The notes beneath the pieces were generated by a model. The model did not search any database. It had not been told where the DNA came from and was given only the letters and a program-made list of their open reading frames with translations. Shown one piece after another: positions 1-9,988 of a DNA stretch of 64,000 bases. Within the stretch, counting starts at the first letter, position 1. The number at the start of each line of letters is the position of its first letter. The position numbers and the translations under genes are program-made. This DNA is from Pantoea allii (GTDB lineage Bacteria; Pseudomonadota; Gammaproteobacteria; Enterobacterales; Enterobacteriaceae). The stretch spans positions 62,001 through 126,000 of the forward strand of contig NZ_NTMH01000034.1 of assembly GCF_002307475.1 (NCBI RefSeq), written 5' to 3'.

Positions 1-502
1 TATCGACCACCGGGCCAAGCGTGGTCCAGTCAAAGCCCACGTTGTGGCATCGCTTTTGAATTTTATGGGCGCGCATCAGTGCAGGGAGCGCTTTCGGAAT
101 ATCGTCCAGCGCGGAGTGCTGCGCTTTTTCTGCCCGTTCGGCGCTTTTAATCGCTTCCCAGTTTTTCAACACCTCCGCACTGCTCTCTGCCGTGCCCTCT
201 GCGAAGATATGCGGATGACGGCGCTCCAGCTTGTCACTGATGGCGTGACAAATATCATCAAAGTTAAAACGCCCCTGCTCCTGCGCCATCTGAGCATAAA
301 ACACCACCTGGAAAAGCAAATCGCCCAGCTCGCCGCGGAGATCTTCAAAGTCTTCACGCTGGATAGCATCCAGCACTTCATAGGTTTCTTCCAGCGTGTA
401 AGGCGCAATAGTGGCAAAGGTCTGCTCGCGATCCCACGGGCAGCCCTGCTGCGGATCGCGCAGGGTTTTCATAATGCCCAGCAGGCGATCAATAGAGGTC
501 AT
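1..502 (-). CDS. mazG: MazG nucleoside triphosphate pyrophosphohydrolase (3' end outside window)
   Basis: MazG hydrolyses (d)NTPs to NMP and pyrophosphate in the cytosol and in E. coli lowers ppGpp under starvation. The minus-strand frame begins MTSIDRLLGIMKTLRDPQQG and carries the helical NTP-PPase signature: YTLEETYEVLDAI near residues 35-47 and DFEDLRGELGDLLFQVVFYAQ just after, giving the metal-binding EExxE and ExxD acidic residues. About 167 residues are present; the C-terminal half lies beyond base 1. The ATG at 500-502 matches the family start. It lies downstream of relA on the same strand with a 92-bp gap that holds a hairpin, as in E. coli. The identification is secure; only the end is missing. 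Confidence 0.95.
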   Translation of the reverse strand, partial: MTSIDRLLGIMKTLRDPQQGCPWDREQTFATIAPYTLEETYEVLDAIQREDFEDLRGELGDLLFQVVFYAQMAQEQGRFNFDDICHAISDKLERRHPHIFAEGTAESSAEVLKNWEAIKSAERAEKAQHSALDDIPKALPALMRAHKIQKRCHNVGFDWTTLGPVVD

Positions 503-555
503 ATGGCAATCCTTCAGGTGTTCAGTTGGCGTAACAGCGGTGATAAAAGCAGCCA

Positions 556-581
556 GGCGCACGTCAGAAAGCACGTGCGCC
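556..581 (-). terminator. Hairpin downstream of relA
   Basis: A perfect 9-bp stem (GGCGCACGT with ACGTGCGCC, 8-base loop) sits 14 bases past the relA stop. On the minus strand it is followed by a short T-rich stretch after an 8-base gap. It could be a weak terminator or a processing or attenuation element between relA and mazG. The U-tract is poor, so read-through into mazG is likely. Confidence 0.4.
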
Positions 582-594
582 GGATAACAGAAGT

Positions 595-2826
595 TTAGTG
601 CAGACGTCGGGCATCAATAATATCCGGCACCTGGTTCAGGCGAGACAGGACGCGCCCCAGCACCTGATGATTATAAATTTCAATATCCATATCAATGGTG
701 GCTAACTGTTTTTTCGTATCGCTACGGCTTGAAACCCCCAGCACGTTCACCTTTTCATTGGCGAGGATGGTGGTGATATCGCGTAACAGCCCGCTACGAT
801 CGTTGGCCGTGACTCTCACGACCAGCGAATAGCCGCTGGAATAGCTTTCGCCCCACACCGCATCCACGATGCGCTCAGGCGCGGTGGAAATCAGCTCAGA
901 CAGCTGATCGCAGTCGGCGCGGTGAATCGAAATGCCGCGTCCGTGGGTGATAAATCCGACGATATCATCGCCCGGAATCGGCTGACAACAGCGTGCAATG
1001 TGGTGCATCAGGTTGCCAACGCCTTCCACCACTACGCGACCGCTCTCTTTGCGTGAGGTGGGCGCGTGCGATTTTTGTGTAAGCTGACGCAGGGCTTCGC
1101 GGTCTTGCTCTTCGGCAGTCGGCTTATTGAGCTTCGCCTGCAGGAAATTCACCATCTGGTGCAGGCGAATATCACCGCCGCCAATAGCGGCCAACAGCTC
1201 GTCCAGCGAGGTGACGTTATAGCGCGGCAGCAGCAGCTTCTCGGCCTCACGCAGGCTGATATCCATCTGGTTCAGCTCGTTATCCAGAATCTGGCGGCCA
1301 GCCAGGATGTTTTTATCCCGATCCTGTTTACGGAACCAGTTATGAATTTTGGCGCGACCACGGCTGGTGGTGATGAATCCCAGGTTCGGGTTCAGCCAGT
1401 CACGGCTCGGGTTCGGCTGTTTTTGGGTAATGACTTCAACCTGATCGCCCATCTGCAGTTGATAGGTGAAGGGCACGATGCGCCCACCAATCTTCGCGCC
1501 GATGCAGCGATGACCGATATCGCTGTGAATATGGTAAGCAAAATCCAGTGGCGTAGAACCCGCCGGTAAATCCACCACATCCCCTTTTGGTGTAAAGACA
1601 TACACGCGGTCGTCAAACACCTGACTGCGCACCTCTTCCAGCAGCTCGCCGGAATCCGCCATCTCTTCCTGCCATGTGATCAGCTTACGCAGCCAGGCAA
1701 TGCGCTCTTCGTGACCTGCCGCCCCGCGCGCATGGCTGGACGACGGGCCCTCTTTGTATTTCCAGTGCGCGGCCACGCCCAGCTCTGCATCTTCATGCAT
1801 CTGACGGGTACGGATCTGGATCTCGACGGTTTTGCCCTCAGGCCCCAATACCACGGTGTGGATCGACTGATAGCCATTGGGCTTGGGATTTGCTACATAG
1901 TCGTCAAACTCATTGGGCAGATGGCGATACAGCGTATGCACCGTGCCCAGTGCGCCATAACAGTCCTGCAGCCGCTCGGCAACGATACGTACCGCGCGCA
2001 CATCAAAGAGTTCATCAAACGCCAGCGACTTCTTCTGCATCTTGCGCCAGATGCTGTAAATATGCTTTGGACGGCCGTACACTTCTGCCCGCACGCCCTC
2101 TTTTGCCATCTCTTTACGCAGATTATTAACAAAGTTTTCGATGTACTGCTCACGGTCAATGCGGCGCTCATGCAGCAGCTTAGCAATGCGTTTGTACTCA
2201 TCAGGATGCAGGTAGCGGAAGCAGTAATCTTCCAGCTCCCACTTAAGCTGCCCAATGCCCAGGCGATTCGCCAGCGGTGCATAAATGTTGGTGCTTTCTT
2301 TCGCTGCCAGTACGCGCTCATCTTCCGGCGCGTCTTTGACTTCACGCAGGTTCATGATGCGCTCAGCCAGCTTCAGCACGACGCAGCGGAAATCTTCCAC
2401 CATGGCCAGCAGCATGCGGCGGACGTTATCCACCTGCTCGGAGGCCATGGAGTCGTTATGAATGGCTTTCAGCTGACGGATGGCGTCCATATCACGAACG
2501 CCGTGCACCAGCGAAACGATGCCTTTGCCGACGGTTTTTTCCAGCTCTTCTTCGCTGACCACTTCGTCATTAGCAAGGGGGAAAATCAACGCGGCGCACA
2601 GGCTTTCGATGTCCATGCTGAGCATCGAGAGGATTTCCACCATCTCGATACCGCGCCACAGCAGTAGCGACTGGTGAGGATGCCCCTGAGTCTGCGCTTC
2701 ACAATAGCGCCAGGTTTCAGCAAGACGATCACAGGATTGCGGGTTAGCAACGCCAAGGCTGGCGATCCACTGGTCAAGGGCAAACTCCCCTTCCGTATTT
2801 AAATGTGCACTTCTAACCGCAACCAT
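595..2826 (-). CDS. relA: RelA (p)ppGpp synthetase I
   Basis: Ribosome-associated enzyme that transfers pyrophosphate from ATP to GTP or GDP when uncharged tRNA enters the A site, producing the alarmone of the stringent response. The 743-residue protein has family length (744 in E. coli). It has an N-terminal degenerate HD region in which the hydrolase HDxxED motif reads FPLANDE, so it should be synthetase-only. The synthetase domain follows, with YGRPKHIYSIWRKMQ and VANPKPNGYQSIHTVV around residues 250-330. A TGS domain (VYVFTPKGDVVDLPAGSTPLDF) lies near 405-470, then a zinc-finger-like region (HHIARCCQPIPGD), and a C-terminal ACT domain ending in DARRLH. The start MVAVRSAHLN matches E. coli. 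rlmD lies 32 bp upstream on the same strand. Confidence 0.98.
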   Translation of the reverse strand: MVAVRSAHLNTEGEFALDQWIASLGVANPQSCDRLAETWRYCEAQTQGHPHQSLLLWRGIEMVEILSMLSMDIESLCAALIFPLANDEVVSEEELEKTVGKGIVSLVHGVRDMDAIRQLKAIHNDSMASEQVDNVRRMLLAMVEDFRCVVLKLAERIMNLREVKDAPEDERVLAAKESTNIYAPLANRLGIGQLKWELEDYCFRYLHPDEYKRIAKLLHERRIDREQYIENFVNNLRKEMAKEGVRAEVYGRPKHIYSIWRKMQKKSLAFDELFDVRAVRIVAERLQDCYGALGTVHTLYRHLPNEFDDYVANPKPNGYQSIHTVVLGPEGKTVEIQIRTRQMHEDAELGVAAHWKYKEGPSSSHARGAAGHEERIAWLRKLITWQEEMADSGELLEEVRSQVFDDRVYVFTPKGDVVDLPAGSTPLDFAYHIHSDIGHRCIGAKIGGRIVPFTYQLQMGDQVEVITQKQPNPSRDWLNPNLGFITTSRGRAKIHNWFRKQDRDKNILAGRQILDNELNQMDISLREAEKLLLPRYNVTSLDELLAAIGGGDIRLHQMVNFLQAKLNKPTAEEQDREALRQLTQKSHAPTSRKESGRVVVEGVGNLMHHIARCCQPIPGDDIVGFITHGRGISIHRADCDQLSELISTAPERIVDAVWGESYSSGYSLVVRVTANDRSGLLRDITTILANEKVNVLGVSSRSDTKKQLATIDMDIEIYNHQVLGRVLSRLNQVPDIIDARRLH

Positions 2827-2858
2827 ATCCTCTCCTGCACAGCGCCCCTGCCGGACAC

Positions 2859-4178
2859 TTATATTTTTTTTCTGAACAGCACCATGGATTCGAGATGACG
2901 GGTATGAGGAAACATATCCAGCATCACGACCCTTTCCAATTGGTAACCCGCCGACAGCAAGGTGCTACTGTCACGTGCGAGTGTCACAGGATTACAAGAT
3001 ACATAGACCACGCGTTCTGGCGATAATTTTACGACATGTGCCATAACACCTGCCGCCCCAGCGCGTGCCGGATCGAGTAATACCTTGTTAAAGCCCTGCA
3101 TAGCCCAGGGCTGATGCGAAACATCTTCTTCCAGATTGTGCTGAAAAAATCTGACGTTTTTAAGATTATTCACGTCAGCATTATACGCTGCCTGTTGCAC
3201 TAATGCTGCAACGCCCTCCACACCTACGGCACGTTGTACCGATTTTCCTACAGGAAGCGTAAAGTTTCCCATGCCACAAAACAGATCCAGAACCCGATCT
3301 TCAGGTTGTAAATCAAGCCATTCGATGGCCTTCGCCACCATCTGCTGGTTGACCGCATCATTGACCTGAATAAAATCCTGTGGACTGAAGATTAGCTCAA
3401 GCTGGTGAGAATGATAAAATGGTCGCTGTTCGCTAAATCCGCGCAGCGTCTCACTTCCATCATCCAGAAACAGCATCAGTTGGTGCTGATGCGAAAAACG
3501 TTCCAGTTTTGCTATATCGTCGGAGCTTAATGCATCCAGATGGCGCAGTAGCAGCACTGAGCCATTGTCAGCCTGCACCAGTTCAACATGTCCTAACCGT
3601 TTGACAGCATTAAGCATGGTGAGACAATTGCGCAGCGGAATAATTAGCGCTTCAAGTTGGGGCACCATAACAGGGCATTGCTGAATATCGACCAGATCGT
3701 TGGTGGATTCCTGGCGAAACCCCATCAGTAACTGCTGACTTTTGTTATGCCATTGTAAACCAAGGCGGGCGCGACGGCGGTAGCCCCAGGTGGGCCCGGC
3801 AATAATGTCATCAACCGCCACGGGCTGGTTCGCGGCCTGGGTCAGCATGCGCGCCAGCGCACGCGATTTACTCTGCTGCTGCAACGCTTCATCAGCATGT
3901 TGCTGCTGACAGCCACCACAGCGGCTAAAATGAGGACAGCGTGGCTCAACCCGTGACGCGCTGCGGCTGAGCAGGCGCACCGTTTTCGCTCTGGCAAACT
4001 GGCGTTTGTCCTCCAGCAGGCTTACCTCCGCCTCTTCGCCAGGCAGCGCACCCGTGACAAACAGGGTTTTCCCTTTGTGCCGGGCCACGCCCTGACCAAA
4101 CGGGTCGAGGTCTTCAATGGTGACGGTGATCCGTTGTTTGGTCGTCACGCGCTGTTTTGCGGAGTAAAATTGCGCCAT
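2859..4178 (-). CDS. rlmD: 23S rRNA m5U1939 methyltransferase RlmD
   Basis: SAM-dependent methyltransferase that makes 5-methyluridine at position 1939 of 23S rRNA. The 439-residue protein has an N-terminal TRAM domain (about 10-70) and a cysteine motif [10 protein letters not shown] near 80-90 that binds a [4Fe-4S] cluster with a further Cys. The SAM domain contains [14 protein letters not shown]. The catalytic nucleophile is in [14 protein letters not shown] near the C-terminus, and the final [11 protein letters not shown] motif is typical of the RumA/TrmA family. It diverges from barA across 86 bp and runs toward relA, the E. coli order. The ATG start follows a purine-rich AGAAAGAACC stretch. 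Confidence 0.97.
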   Translation of the reverse strand: MAQFYSAKQRVTTKQRITVTIEDLDPFGQGVARHKGKTLFVTGALPGEEAEVSLLEDKRQFARAKTVRLLSRSASRVEPRCPHFSRCGGCQQQHADEALQQQSKSRALARMLTQAANQPVAVDDIIAGPTWGYRRRARLGLQWHNKSQQLLMGFRQESTNDLVDIQQCPVMVPQLEALIIPLRNCLTMLNAVKRLGHVELVQADNGSVLLLRHLDALSSDDIAKLERFSHQHQLMLFLDDGSETLRGFSEQRPFYHSHQLELIFSPQDFIQVNDAVNQQMVAKAIEWLDLQPEDRVLDLFCGMGNFTLPVGKSVQRAVGVEGVAALVQQAAYNADVNNLKNVRFFQHNLEEDVSHQPWAMQGFNKVLLDPARAGAAGVMAHVVKLSPERVVYVSCNPVTLARDSSTLLSAGYQLERVVMLDMFPHTRHLESMVLFRKKI

Positions 4179-4264
4179 AGTGTGGTTCTTTCTCTTTTAG
4201 ATTCGATGTGCATAAGGTTCAGCGGATGCACAGGGACGTCAATGCCGGACAGCAGGCGACTATT

Positions 4265-6994
4265 ATGACCAAATACAGCCTGCGGGCGCGAATGATGATT
4301 TTAATTTTGGCCCCTACGTTGATGGTAGGTTTGCTGCTCAGCTCATTTTTTGTGGTGCATCGCTACAACGAGCTACAGCGACAGGTCATTGAGGCGGGTG
4401 CCAATATCATTGAACCGCTGGCAATCTCCACCGAATACAGCATGACGTGGCACAATCGTGACGCGCTACGTGAACTGGTTAGTTTACTGCATCGCCGCCA
4501 TTCCGGGATCGTTCGTGCCATCTCCGTCTTTGACGACAATAATCAGCTCTACGTCACCTCCAACAACAATCAAAACCTCAGTCTGGAATCAAAACAGGCT
4601 ATTCGCGCGCTTCCTGACGATGTTTCCATCGAAGGCAGCGGCAACCTGCTGATTTTACGTAAGCCGATAACGTCTGAGCGTTACGCCGTTGACGAGCTAC
4701 CGGAACAGGATGCCAAACCCGCAGGCAATCCTCTGGGCTACGTGGCGATAGAACTGGATCTGCAATCCGTGCGCTTACAGCAATACCGGGAAGTCTTTAT
4801 TGCCACCCTGATGCTGTTGTTCTGCCTGTGCATTGCCATGCTGTTTGCCTACCGCCTGATGCGGGATGTCACCGGCCCTATCCGTAATATGGTCAGTACC
4901 GTTGACCGCATTCGCCGTGGGCAGTTAGACAGTCGGGTGGAAGGTCATATGCTCGGCGAGTTGAGTATCCTGAAAAACGGGATCAACGCCATGGCAATGT
5001 CGCTCACCGCTTATCACGAAGAGATGCAGCACAATATTGACCAGGCCACCTGGGATCTGCGGGAAACGCTGGAGCAACTGGAGATTCAGAACGTCGAGCT
5101 GGATCTGGCCAAGAAGCGGGCGCAGGAAGCCGCCCGTATCAAATCCGAGTTTCTGGCAAATATGTCTCATGAGCTGCGTACGCCGCTCAATGGCGTGCTG
5201 GGCTTTACCCGACAGATGCTGAAAACGCCGCTGCGCACTACTCAACGCGACTACATGCTGACCATTGAGCGCTCGGCCAATAACCTGCTGTCCATCATTA
5301 ATGACGTGCTTGATTTTTCCAAGCTGGAAGCCGGCAAGCTGATGCTGGAGTCCATTCCCTTCCCGTTGCGCGCCACCCTGGATGAAACCCTGGTTTTACT
5401 GGCTCCCTCAGCCCATGAAAAAGGGCTGGAGCTGACCGTGGTGTGCAATAACAGCGTGCCGGATAACGTTATCGGTGATGCGCTTCGCCTGCAGCAAATT
5501 CTGATCAACCTGATGGGAAATGCGATTAAATTCACCGAAAAAGGCACGATTAATTTACGCGTAGATCAACACACCATCACGGCGACCCATGTCGAGCTGG
5601 AGATTCAGGTTCGCGACACCGGCATTGGCATTTCCGAAGAGCAGCAGGCGCAGTTGTTTCAGGCATTTCGCCAGGCGGATGCCAGTATTTCTCGCCGCCA
5701 CGGTGGATCGGGGCTGGGGCTGGTGATCACCCAAAAGCTGGTGCGGGAAATGAACGGGGAGATTACTTTCGTCAGCCGCCAGAATCACGGCTCTACCTTT
5801 TGGGTGCGCGTTAAGCTCGACCTCAACCCCAATGCACCGAGTATGCCGCGGGTACTGGATGCGCTGTCGAATACGCGCATGGCCTATGTTGAAGCCAACC
5901 CAGATGTTGCCAGCGCGGTGGTGGAAATTTTAGCTGCGACGCCGTTGCAGGTTGAGCACAGCTTAACGCTGGAAGGCCTGAGCCAGCCACGCTATCCCAT
6001 TCTGTTGATGGCAATGCCGGTCAACGCCAGCCAACCGCAGGTGCTTGAGGACAGGCTGATCCATTCCCTGCTGGAAAGCGCGGATCTGGTCATTATGGCG
6101 CTGCCGAGCCCGATGATGTTACTGGCCGATGAGCTGAAAGTGCGCGGTATTGATGGCTGTATCACGAAACCCGTCTCGCAAACGCGCCTGCTGCCGATGC
6201 TGCTGGAGCTGCACGCGCGTCACAGCAATGAAATGTCCGCTTCGCCGCGCCTGCCGCTGACCGTGATGGCCGTGGACGACAATCCTGCTAACCTGAAGCT
6301 GATCGGGGCGCTGCTCGAAGAACAGGTACAACACATCGTACTGTGTAATAACGCCGAGCAGGCTATTCGCGTCGCCCACCGGCAAGCGTTGGACGTCATT
6401 TTAATGGATATACAAATGCCGGATATCGATGGCATCCGCGCCAGTGAGATCATCCGCACGCTACCAAACCATGCAGCCACGCCGATAGTTGCCGTTACCG
6501 CTCATGCTATTGATGGTGAACGCGAGCATCTGATCAGGGCAGGAATGAACGACTATCTTGCCAAGCCAATTGATGAAAACAAGCTCGCTCAGGTTCTGGC
6601 GCGTTATATGCCAAGCCCGACCACCACAGTGCCAGAGCTGCCCCAAATATTGCCAACGCTCGACTGGAAGCTGGCATTACGCCAGGCAGCAAATAAACCG
6701 GACCTGGCACGGGATTTACTACGAATGCTGCTGGAGTTTTTACCGGAAGTGCACGGTAAAATGGCGCAGGCCATGGCCGACAATGACGCGATCGCCTTAC
6801 GCGAGATCATTCATAAACTTCACGGCAGCGCCAGTTACAGCGGCGTGCCACGGATGAAACAGCTGTGTCGTAAGCTTGAGAAAGAGCTTCATCAGGCCAG
6901 TGATATCGAAGCGCTGGAGCCAGAACTCCTGGAGCTTCAGGATGAAATGGAGAACGTCGCCACGCAGGCACGGCGCATACTCTCCATGCCTTAA
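4265..6994 (+). CDS. barA: BarA hybrid sensor histidine kinase of the BarA-UvrY system
   Basis: Inner-membrane tripartite kinase that phosphorylates UvrY and so controls CsrB/CsrC sRNAs. Of 909 residues, a TM helix lies at about 8-31, a periplasmic loop to about 175, and a second TM at about 178-200, followed by HAMP ([11 protein letters not shown]). The dimerisation/phosphoacceptor motif [12 protein letters not shown] has His302. The HATPase region contains [15 protein letters not shown] and [12 protein letters not shown] middle receiver-like segment (about 545-670) lacks the acidic pocket and the phospho-Asp and looks degenerate. The true receiver has VDDNP and MDIQMPD with Asp715. A C-terminal HPt domain has IHKLHGSA with His850. 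The ATG at 4265 is preferred over an upstream frame start at 4208, because the N-terminus [11 protein letters not shown] matches E. coli BarA. Confidence 0.98.
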   Translation: MTKYSLRARMMILILAPTLMVGLLLSSFFVVHRYNELQRQVIEAGANIIEPLAISTEYSMTWHNRDALRELVSLLHRRHSGIVRAISVFDDNNQLYVTSNNNQNLSLESKQAIRALPDDVSIEGSGNLLILRKPITSERYAVDELPEQDAKPAGNPLGYVAIELDLQSVRLQQYREVFIATLMLLFCLCIAMLFAYRLMRDVTGPIRNMVSTVDRIRRGQLDSRVEGHMLGELSILKNGINAMAMSLTAYHEEMQHNIDQATWDLRETLEQLEIQNVELDLAKKRAQEAARIKSEFLANMSHELRTPLNGVLGFTRQMLKTPLRTTQRDYMLTIERSANNLLSIINDVLDFSKLEAGKLMLESIPFPLRATLDETLVLLAPSAHEKGLELTVVCNNSVPDNVIGDALRLQQILINLMGNAIKFTEKGTINLRVDQHTITATHVELEIQVRDTGIGISEEQQAQLFQAFRQADASISRRHGGSGLGLVITQKLVREMNGEITFVSRQNHGSTFWVRVKLDLNPNAPSMPRVLDALSNTRMAYVEANPDVASAVVEILAATPLQVEHSLTLEGLSQPRYPILLMAMPVNASQPQVLEDRLIHSLLESADLVIMALPSPMMLLADELKVRGIDGCITKPVSQTRLLPMLLELHARHSNEMSASPRLPLTVMAVDDNPANLKLIGALLEEQVQHIVLCNNAEQAIRVAHRQALDVILMDIQMPDIDGIRASEIIRTLPNHAATPIVAVTAHAIDGEREHLIRAGMNDYLAKPIDENKLAQVLARYMPSPTTTVPELPQILPTLDWKLALRQAANKPDLARDLLRMLLEFLPEVHGKMAQAMADNDAIALREIIHKLHGSASYSGVPRMKQLCRKLEKELHQASDIEALEPELLELQDEMENVATQARRILSMP

Positions 6995-7015
6995 TCAGTA
7001 AAGGGTGATGATACG

Positions 7016-7047
7016 ACGGCCCTGCCACTGTTGCATGGCGGGGCCGT
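7016..7047. terminator. Strong hairpin between convergent barA and garK
   Basis: A 12-bp stem with one G-T pair (ACGGCCCTGCCA with TGGCGGGGCCGT, 8-base loop) fills the 61-bp gap between two convergent genes. There is no run of T on either side, so it is a stem-loop at the 3' ends rather than a textbook intrinsic terminator. Confidence 0.45.
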
Positions 7048-7055
7048 AAAAACGT

Positions 7056-8195
7056 TTAGTGAAAACCGGCGATTTTCATCGTAGCGGCCACATTTCGCGC
7101 AGTGAGCCGGACATTATTTTCTGCCCCTTTCAGGGCCTCATCCAGCGAGCAAATACGGTAAAGCACGCTAAACACCGCATCTAAGCCATGCTGATGTACC
7201 ACACCGACATCGTCAGTCAGGCTGCCAGCAATCCCTATCACCGGAATATTAAAACGCTTGGCGACGTTGGCGACGCCAATGGGCACTTTGCCATTGATAC
7301 TCTGGCTATCGATGCGTCCCTCGCCGGTGATGACCAGGTCGGCGTCTTTTACCTGTTCTTCCAGTCCCAGTGCTTCGGTAACAATCTCAATCCCGCGACG
7401 TAGCTCCGCCTGACAAAAAGCATGCAGTGCAGCGCCCATACCACCGGCTGCGCCGCCGCCACTGACCTGCAGCACATCAATGCCCAAATCACGCTGAATA
7501 ATGGCGGCGTAGTGCGTCAGTGCCCGATCCAGTTGCTCAACCAACTCGGGCGTCGCGCCCTTCTGTGGACCAAAAATCGCTGAGGCACCATGAGCGCCCG
7601 TCAACGTATTGGTGACGTCACAGGCCACTTCAAAGCGGCAGTGACGGATACGGCTGTCCAGCCCGCTAACATCAATGCTTGCCAGCTCGGGCAAGGCACC
7701 GCCGCCCTGACCAATTTGCTTGTCCTGCTTATCCAGCAAGCGGGCGCCCAGCGCCTGCATCATACCTGCACCGCCGTCATTGGTGGCACTGCCACCAATG
7801 CCAATAATGATATGTTTAACGCCTTTATCCAGCGCATTTTTAATCAGCTCTCCTGTACCAAACGAGGTGGTGATCAGGGGATCGCGCTGCGCTGCCGGTA
7901 CCAGCTCCAGGCCGCTGGCCGCCGCCATTTCGATGTAGGCGGTATCTTCATTACCCGATAAACCATAAAACGCCTCAACGGGTTCACCCAGCGGACCGGT
8001 TACCGTTAACCTGACCCTTTTTCCCTGCGTCGCGGCCACCATCGCTTCAACCGTACCTTCGCCACCATCAGCGACCGGTATTTTCACATAATGGGCATCG
8101 GGGAAAACCTCACGGAATCCCGCTTCGATTGCCGATGCCACTTCCAGGGCAGAAAGACTTTCTTTATATGAATCCGGTGCGATTACGATTTTCAT
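7056..8195 (-). CDS. garK: Glycerate 2-kinase GarK
   Basis: Phosphorylates D-glycerate to 2-phosphoglycerate, the last step of galactarate and glucarate breakdown before glycolysis. The 379-residue protein starts MKIVIAPDSYKESLSALEV and carries the type-1 glycerate kinase motifs PVADGGEGTVEAM near 45-60, IGIGGSATNDGGAGM near 130-145, ACDVTNTLTGAHGAS and GEGRIDSQSINGKVP. The ATG at 8193-8195 is chosen over a TTG two codons upstream, because it matches the family start. It is the last gene of the gudP-gudX-gudD-garL-garR-garK run. GlxK is a close paralogue in E. coli, but the garLR context argues for GarK. Confidence 0.95.
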   Translation of the reverse strand: MKIVIAPDSYKESLSALEVASAIEAGFREVFPDAHYVKIPVADGGEGTVEAMVAATQGKRVRLTVTGPLGEPVEAFYGLSGNEDTAYIEMAAASGLELVPAAQRDPLITTSFGTGELIKNALDKGVKHIIIGIGGSATNDGGAGMMQALGARLLDKQDKQIGQGGGALPELASIDVSGLDSRIRHCRFEVACDVTNTLTGAHGASAIFGPQKGATPELVEQLDRALTHYAAIIQRDLGIDVLQVSGGGAAGGMGAALHAFCQAELRRGIEIVTEALGLEEQVKDADLVITGEGRIDSQSINGKVPIGVANVAKRFNIPVIGIAGSLTDDVGVVHQHGLDAVFSVLYRICSLDEALKGAENNVRLTARNVAATMKIAGFH

Positions 8196-8269
8196 AGGCA
8201 ATCCAGGCGGTATTAATTAACGATTAGAGAGTGAAAGTGGCCCGACGTCCGCAGAAGCCGGGCGAGTCA

Positions 8270-9154
8270 TTAACGAGAGATTTCGACGTTGGCTAATTTT
8301 TCATAATAGCAGGCCAACGCGCTGTGGTCGGCAGTTCCCTGTCCGTCATTACGCAGCGCCTGCATCATCTCCATCACGGCCGCCGTCAGCGGAAGGTGCG
8401 CACCGATGCTGTGCGAGGTATCCAGCGCGTTAGCCAGGTCCTTGATATGTAAGTCAATGCGGAAGCCCGGCTTAAAGTTGCGGTCCATCACCATTGGCGC
8501 TTTGGCATCAAGAACGGTACTTCCCGCCAGGCCACCACGAATCGCCTGGTACACCAGTTCCGGGCTCACGCCCGCTTTGGTCGCCAGGGACAGGGCTTCT
8601 GACATCGCAGCAATATTCAGCGCCACAATCACCTGGTTTGCCAGTTTAGTGACGTTGCCCGCCCCGATGTCACCGGTGTGAACCACCGATCCCGCCATGG
8701 CTTTCATGATGTCATAGCACTCGTCAAACACGGCCTTATCGCCGCCCACCATGACTGACAGCGTCCCTTCAATCGCTTTGGGCTCGCCGCCACTCACCGG
8801 CGCATCCAGCATTTTAATCTGTTTTGCCGCCAGCGCATCGTGGATTTCCCGGCTCGCCAGCGGCGCGATGGAGCTCATATCGATCACAATCAGGCCAGGT
8901 TTAGCGCCGTCGATGATGCCGTTTTCGCCCAGGCAGACTTCTTTCACCTGCGGTGAGTTGGGCACCATGGTGATGACCACGTCACACTGTTGGGCCAGTT
9001 CTTTGGCATTCGCCGCCGTTGTCGCGCCGAGCTTAACCAGTTCAGCTTCGTTTTCTGCATTGTGATCGCGCACCACCAGTGAATAACCAGCTTTTAACAG
9101 GTTTTTACTCATTGGTTTGCCCATGATGCCCAGGCCAATAAAGCCAATTTTCAT
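8270..9154 (-). CDS. garR: Tartronate semialdehyde reductase GarR
   Basis: NAD(P)H-dependent reductase that converts tartronate semialdehyde to D-glycerate. At 294 residues it has family length. A Rossmann motif FIGLGIMGKPMSKNL opens the protein. The substrate motif DAPVSGGEPKAIEGTLSVMVGG is near 120-140 and the catalytic lysine is in GNVTKLANQ near 170, both hallmarks of the beta-hydroxyacid dehydrogenase family. It lies 18 bp after garL and 74 bp before garK, as in E. coli garPLRK. GlxR is the alternative paralogue, and context favours GarR. Confidence 0.96.
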   Translation of the reverse strand: MKIGFIGLGIMGKPMSKNLLKAGYSLVVRDHNAENEAELVKLGATTAANAKELAQQCDVVITMVPNSPQVKEVCLGENGIIDGAKPGLIVIDMSSIAPLASREIHDALAAKQIKMLDAPVSGGEPKAIEGTLSVMVGGDKAVFDECYDIMKAMAGSVVHTGDIGAGNVTKLANQVIVALNIAAMSEALSLATKAGVSPELVYQAIRGGLAGSTVLDAKAPMVMDRNFKPGFRIDLHIKDLANALDTSHSIGAHLPLTAAVMEMMQALRNDGQGTADHSALACYYEKLANVEISR

Positions 9155-9171
9155 TTCGTTTCTCCTGATGA

Positions 9172-9942
9172 TTACTTTTTGAATTTGTCACACAACGCCT
9201 GAGTGGCACTGCGAAAAACACCGAGATCGCTGCCTACGGCAACAAAAGTGGCGCCCCATTCGAGATAGCGCCGGGCGTCCACCTCAACCGGTGCCAGAAT
9301 ACCGCTGGGCTTGTTAGCCGATTTTGCCCGCTCAAAGATGTGTTTGATGACCTTCAATACCTCCGGGTGCGCGGGCTGCCCAAGGTAGCCAAGTGCGGCA
9401 GACAAATCGCCAGGGCCGACAAAAATGCCGTCCACCCCGTCAACGGCCGCGATAGCATCAATATTGTCCACGGCCTGCTGCGTTTCTATTTGTACTAACA
9501 CAGCAATGTTGTCGTTAATGGTGCCGTTATAATCCGGCACCGTGCCGTACATGTTGCTGCGATGAGAAACCGACACGCCGCGAATCCCGGCAGGCGGATA
9601 GCGCGTTGAGGCCACCGCACGTCTGGCGTCTTCTTCGTTCTCTACAAAGGGGACGAGGATGTTGTTAAAACCAATGTCCAACAGGCGCTTAATAATCACC
9701 GGTTCGTTACAGGGTGGACGCACCACCGGCGCACTGGGGCTGCCCTTCAATGCCATGAGCTGAGGCACAAAGGTGGTGATATCGTTGGGTGCGTGTTCAC
9801 CATCCAGTACTAACCAGTCAAATCCGGCCAGCCCCAACACTTCGGTCGAGAGAGGACTTGCCAGGGCACACCAACTGCCGATCAGGGTTTCACCAGCCAG
9901 CAGGCGGCGGCGAAATTCATTTGGCCAGGCTGTATTACTCAT
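9172..9942 (-). CDS. garL: 5-keto-4-deoxy-D-glucarate aldolase GarL
   Basis: Class II aldolase of the HpcH/HpaI family that cleaves 5-keto-4-deoxy-D-glucarate (and the 2-keto-3-deoxy isomer) to pyruvate and tartronate semialdehyde. The 256-residue sequence shows the active-site stretch [11 protein letters not shown] near 45-55, the metal-binding [11 protein letters not shown] and the [12 protein letters not shown] loop. The N-terminus [24 protein letters not shown] is typical. It sits directly after gudD, so the dehydratase product and its aldolase are encoded next to each other. The 46-bp gap to gudD holds a small hairpin (9962-9981). Confidence 0.96.
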   Translation of the reverse strand: MSNTAWPNEFRRRLLAGETLIGSWCALASPLSTEVLGLAGFDWLVLDGEHAPNDITTFVPQLMALKGSPSAPVVRPPCNEPVIIKRLLDIGFNNILVPFVENEEDARRAVASTRYPPAGIRGVSVSHRSNMYGTVPDYNGTINDNIAVLVQIETQQAVDNIDAIAAVDGVDGIFVGPGDLSAALGYLGQPAHPEVLKVIKHIFERAKSANKPSGILAPVEVDARRYLEWGATFVAVGSDLGVFRSATQALCDKFKK

Positions 9943-9961
9943 GATTTGGCTCCTGTGGAAC

Positions 9962-9981
9962 GGGCTTCCTCAAGGAAGCCC
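9962..9981 (-). other. Intercistronic stem-loop between gudD and garL
   Basis: A perfect 8-bp stem with a 4-base loop (GGGCTTCC, GGAAGCCC). On the coding (minus) strand the T-run precedes the stem instead of following it, so it is unlikely to terminate. It may be a processing or stability element separating the gud part from the gar part of the mRNA. Confidence 0.4.
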
Positions 9982-9988
9982 AAAAAAG

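Noticed and set aside
1363..1370. A Chi-type octamer GCTGGTGG in relA near the recBCD genes
   Set aside because: Single Chi octamers are frequent in enteric chromosomes, so one in the window carries no special meaning.
1711..2667. A 318-residue open frame on the plus strand inside relA
   Set aside because: It lies antisense to a well-conserved gene, has no family resemblance, and is rich in His and Gln as expected of a shadow frame.
5900..6230. The middle receiver-like segment of BarA as an active phosphoacceptor
   Set aside because: The acidic pair and central Asp are missing; the working receiver is the next domain, with Asp715.
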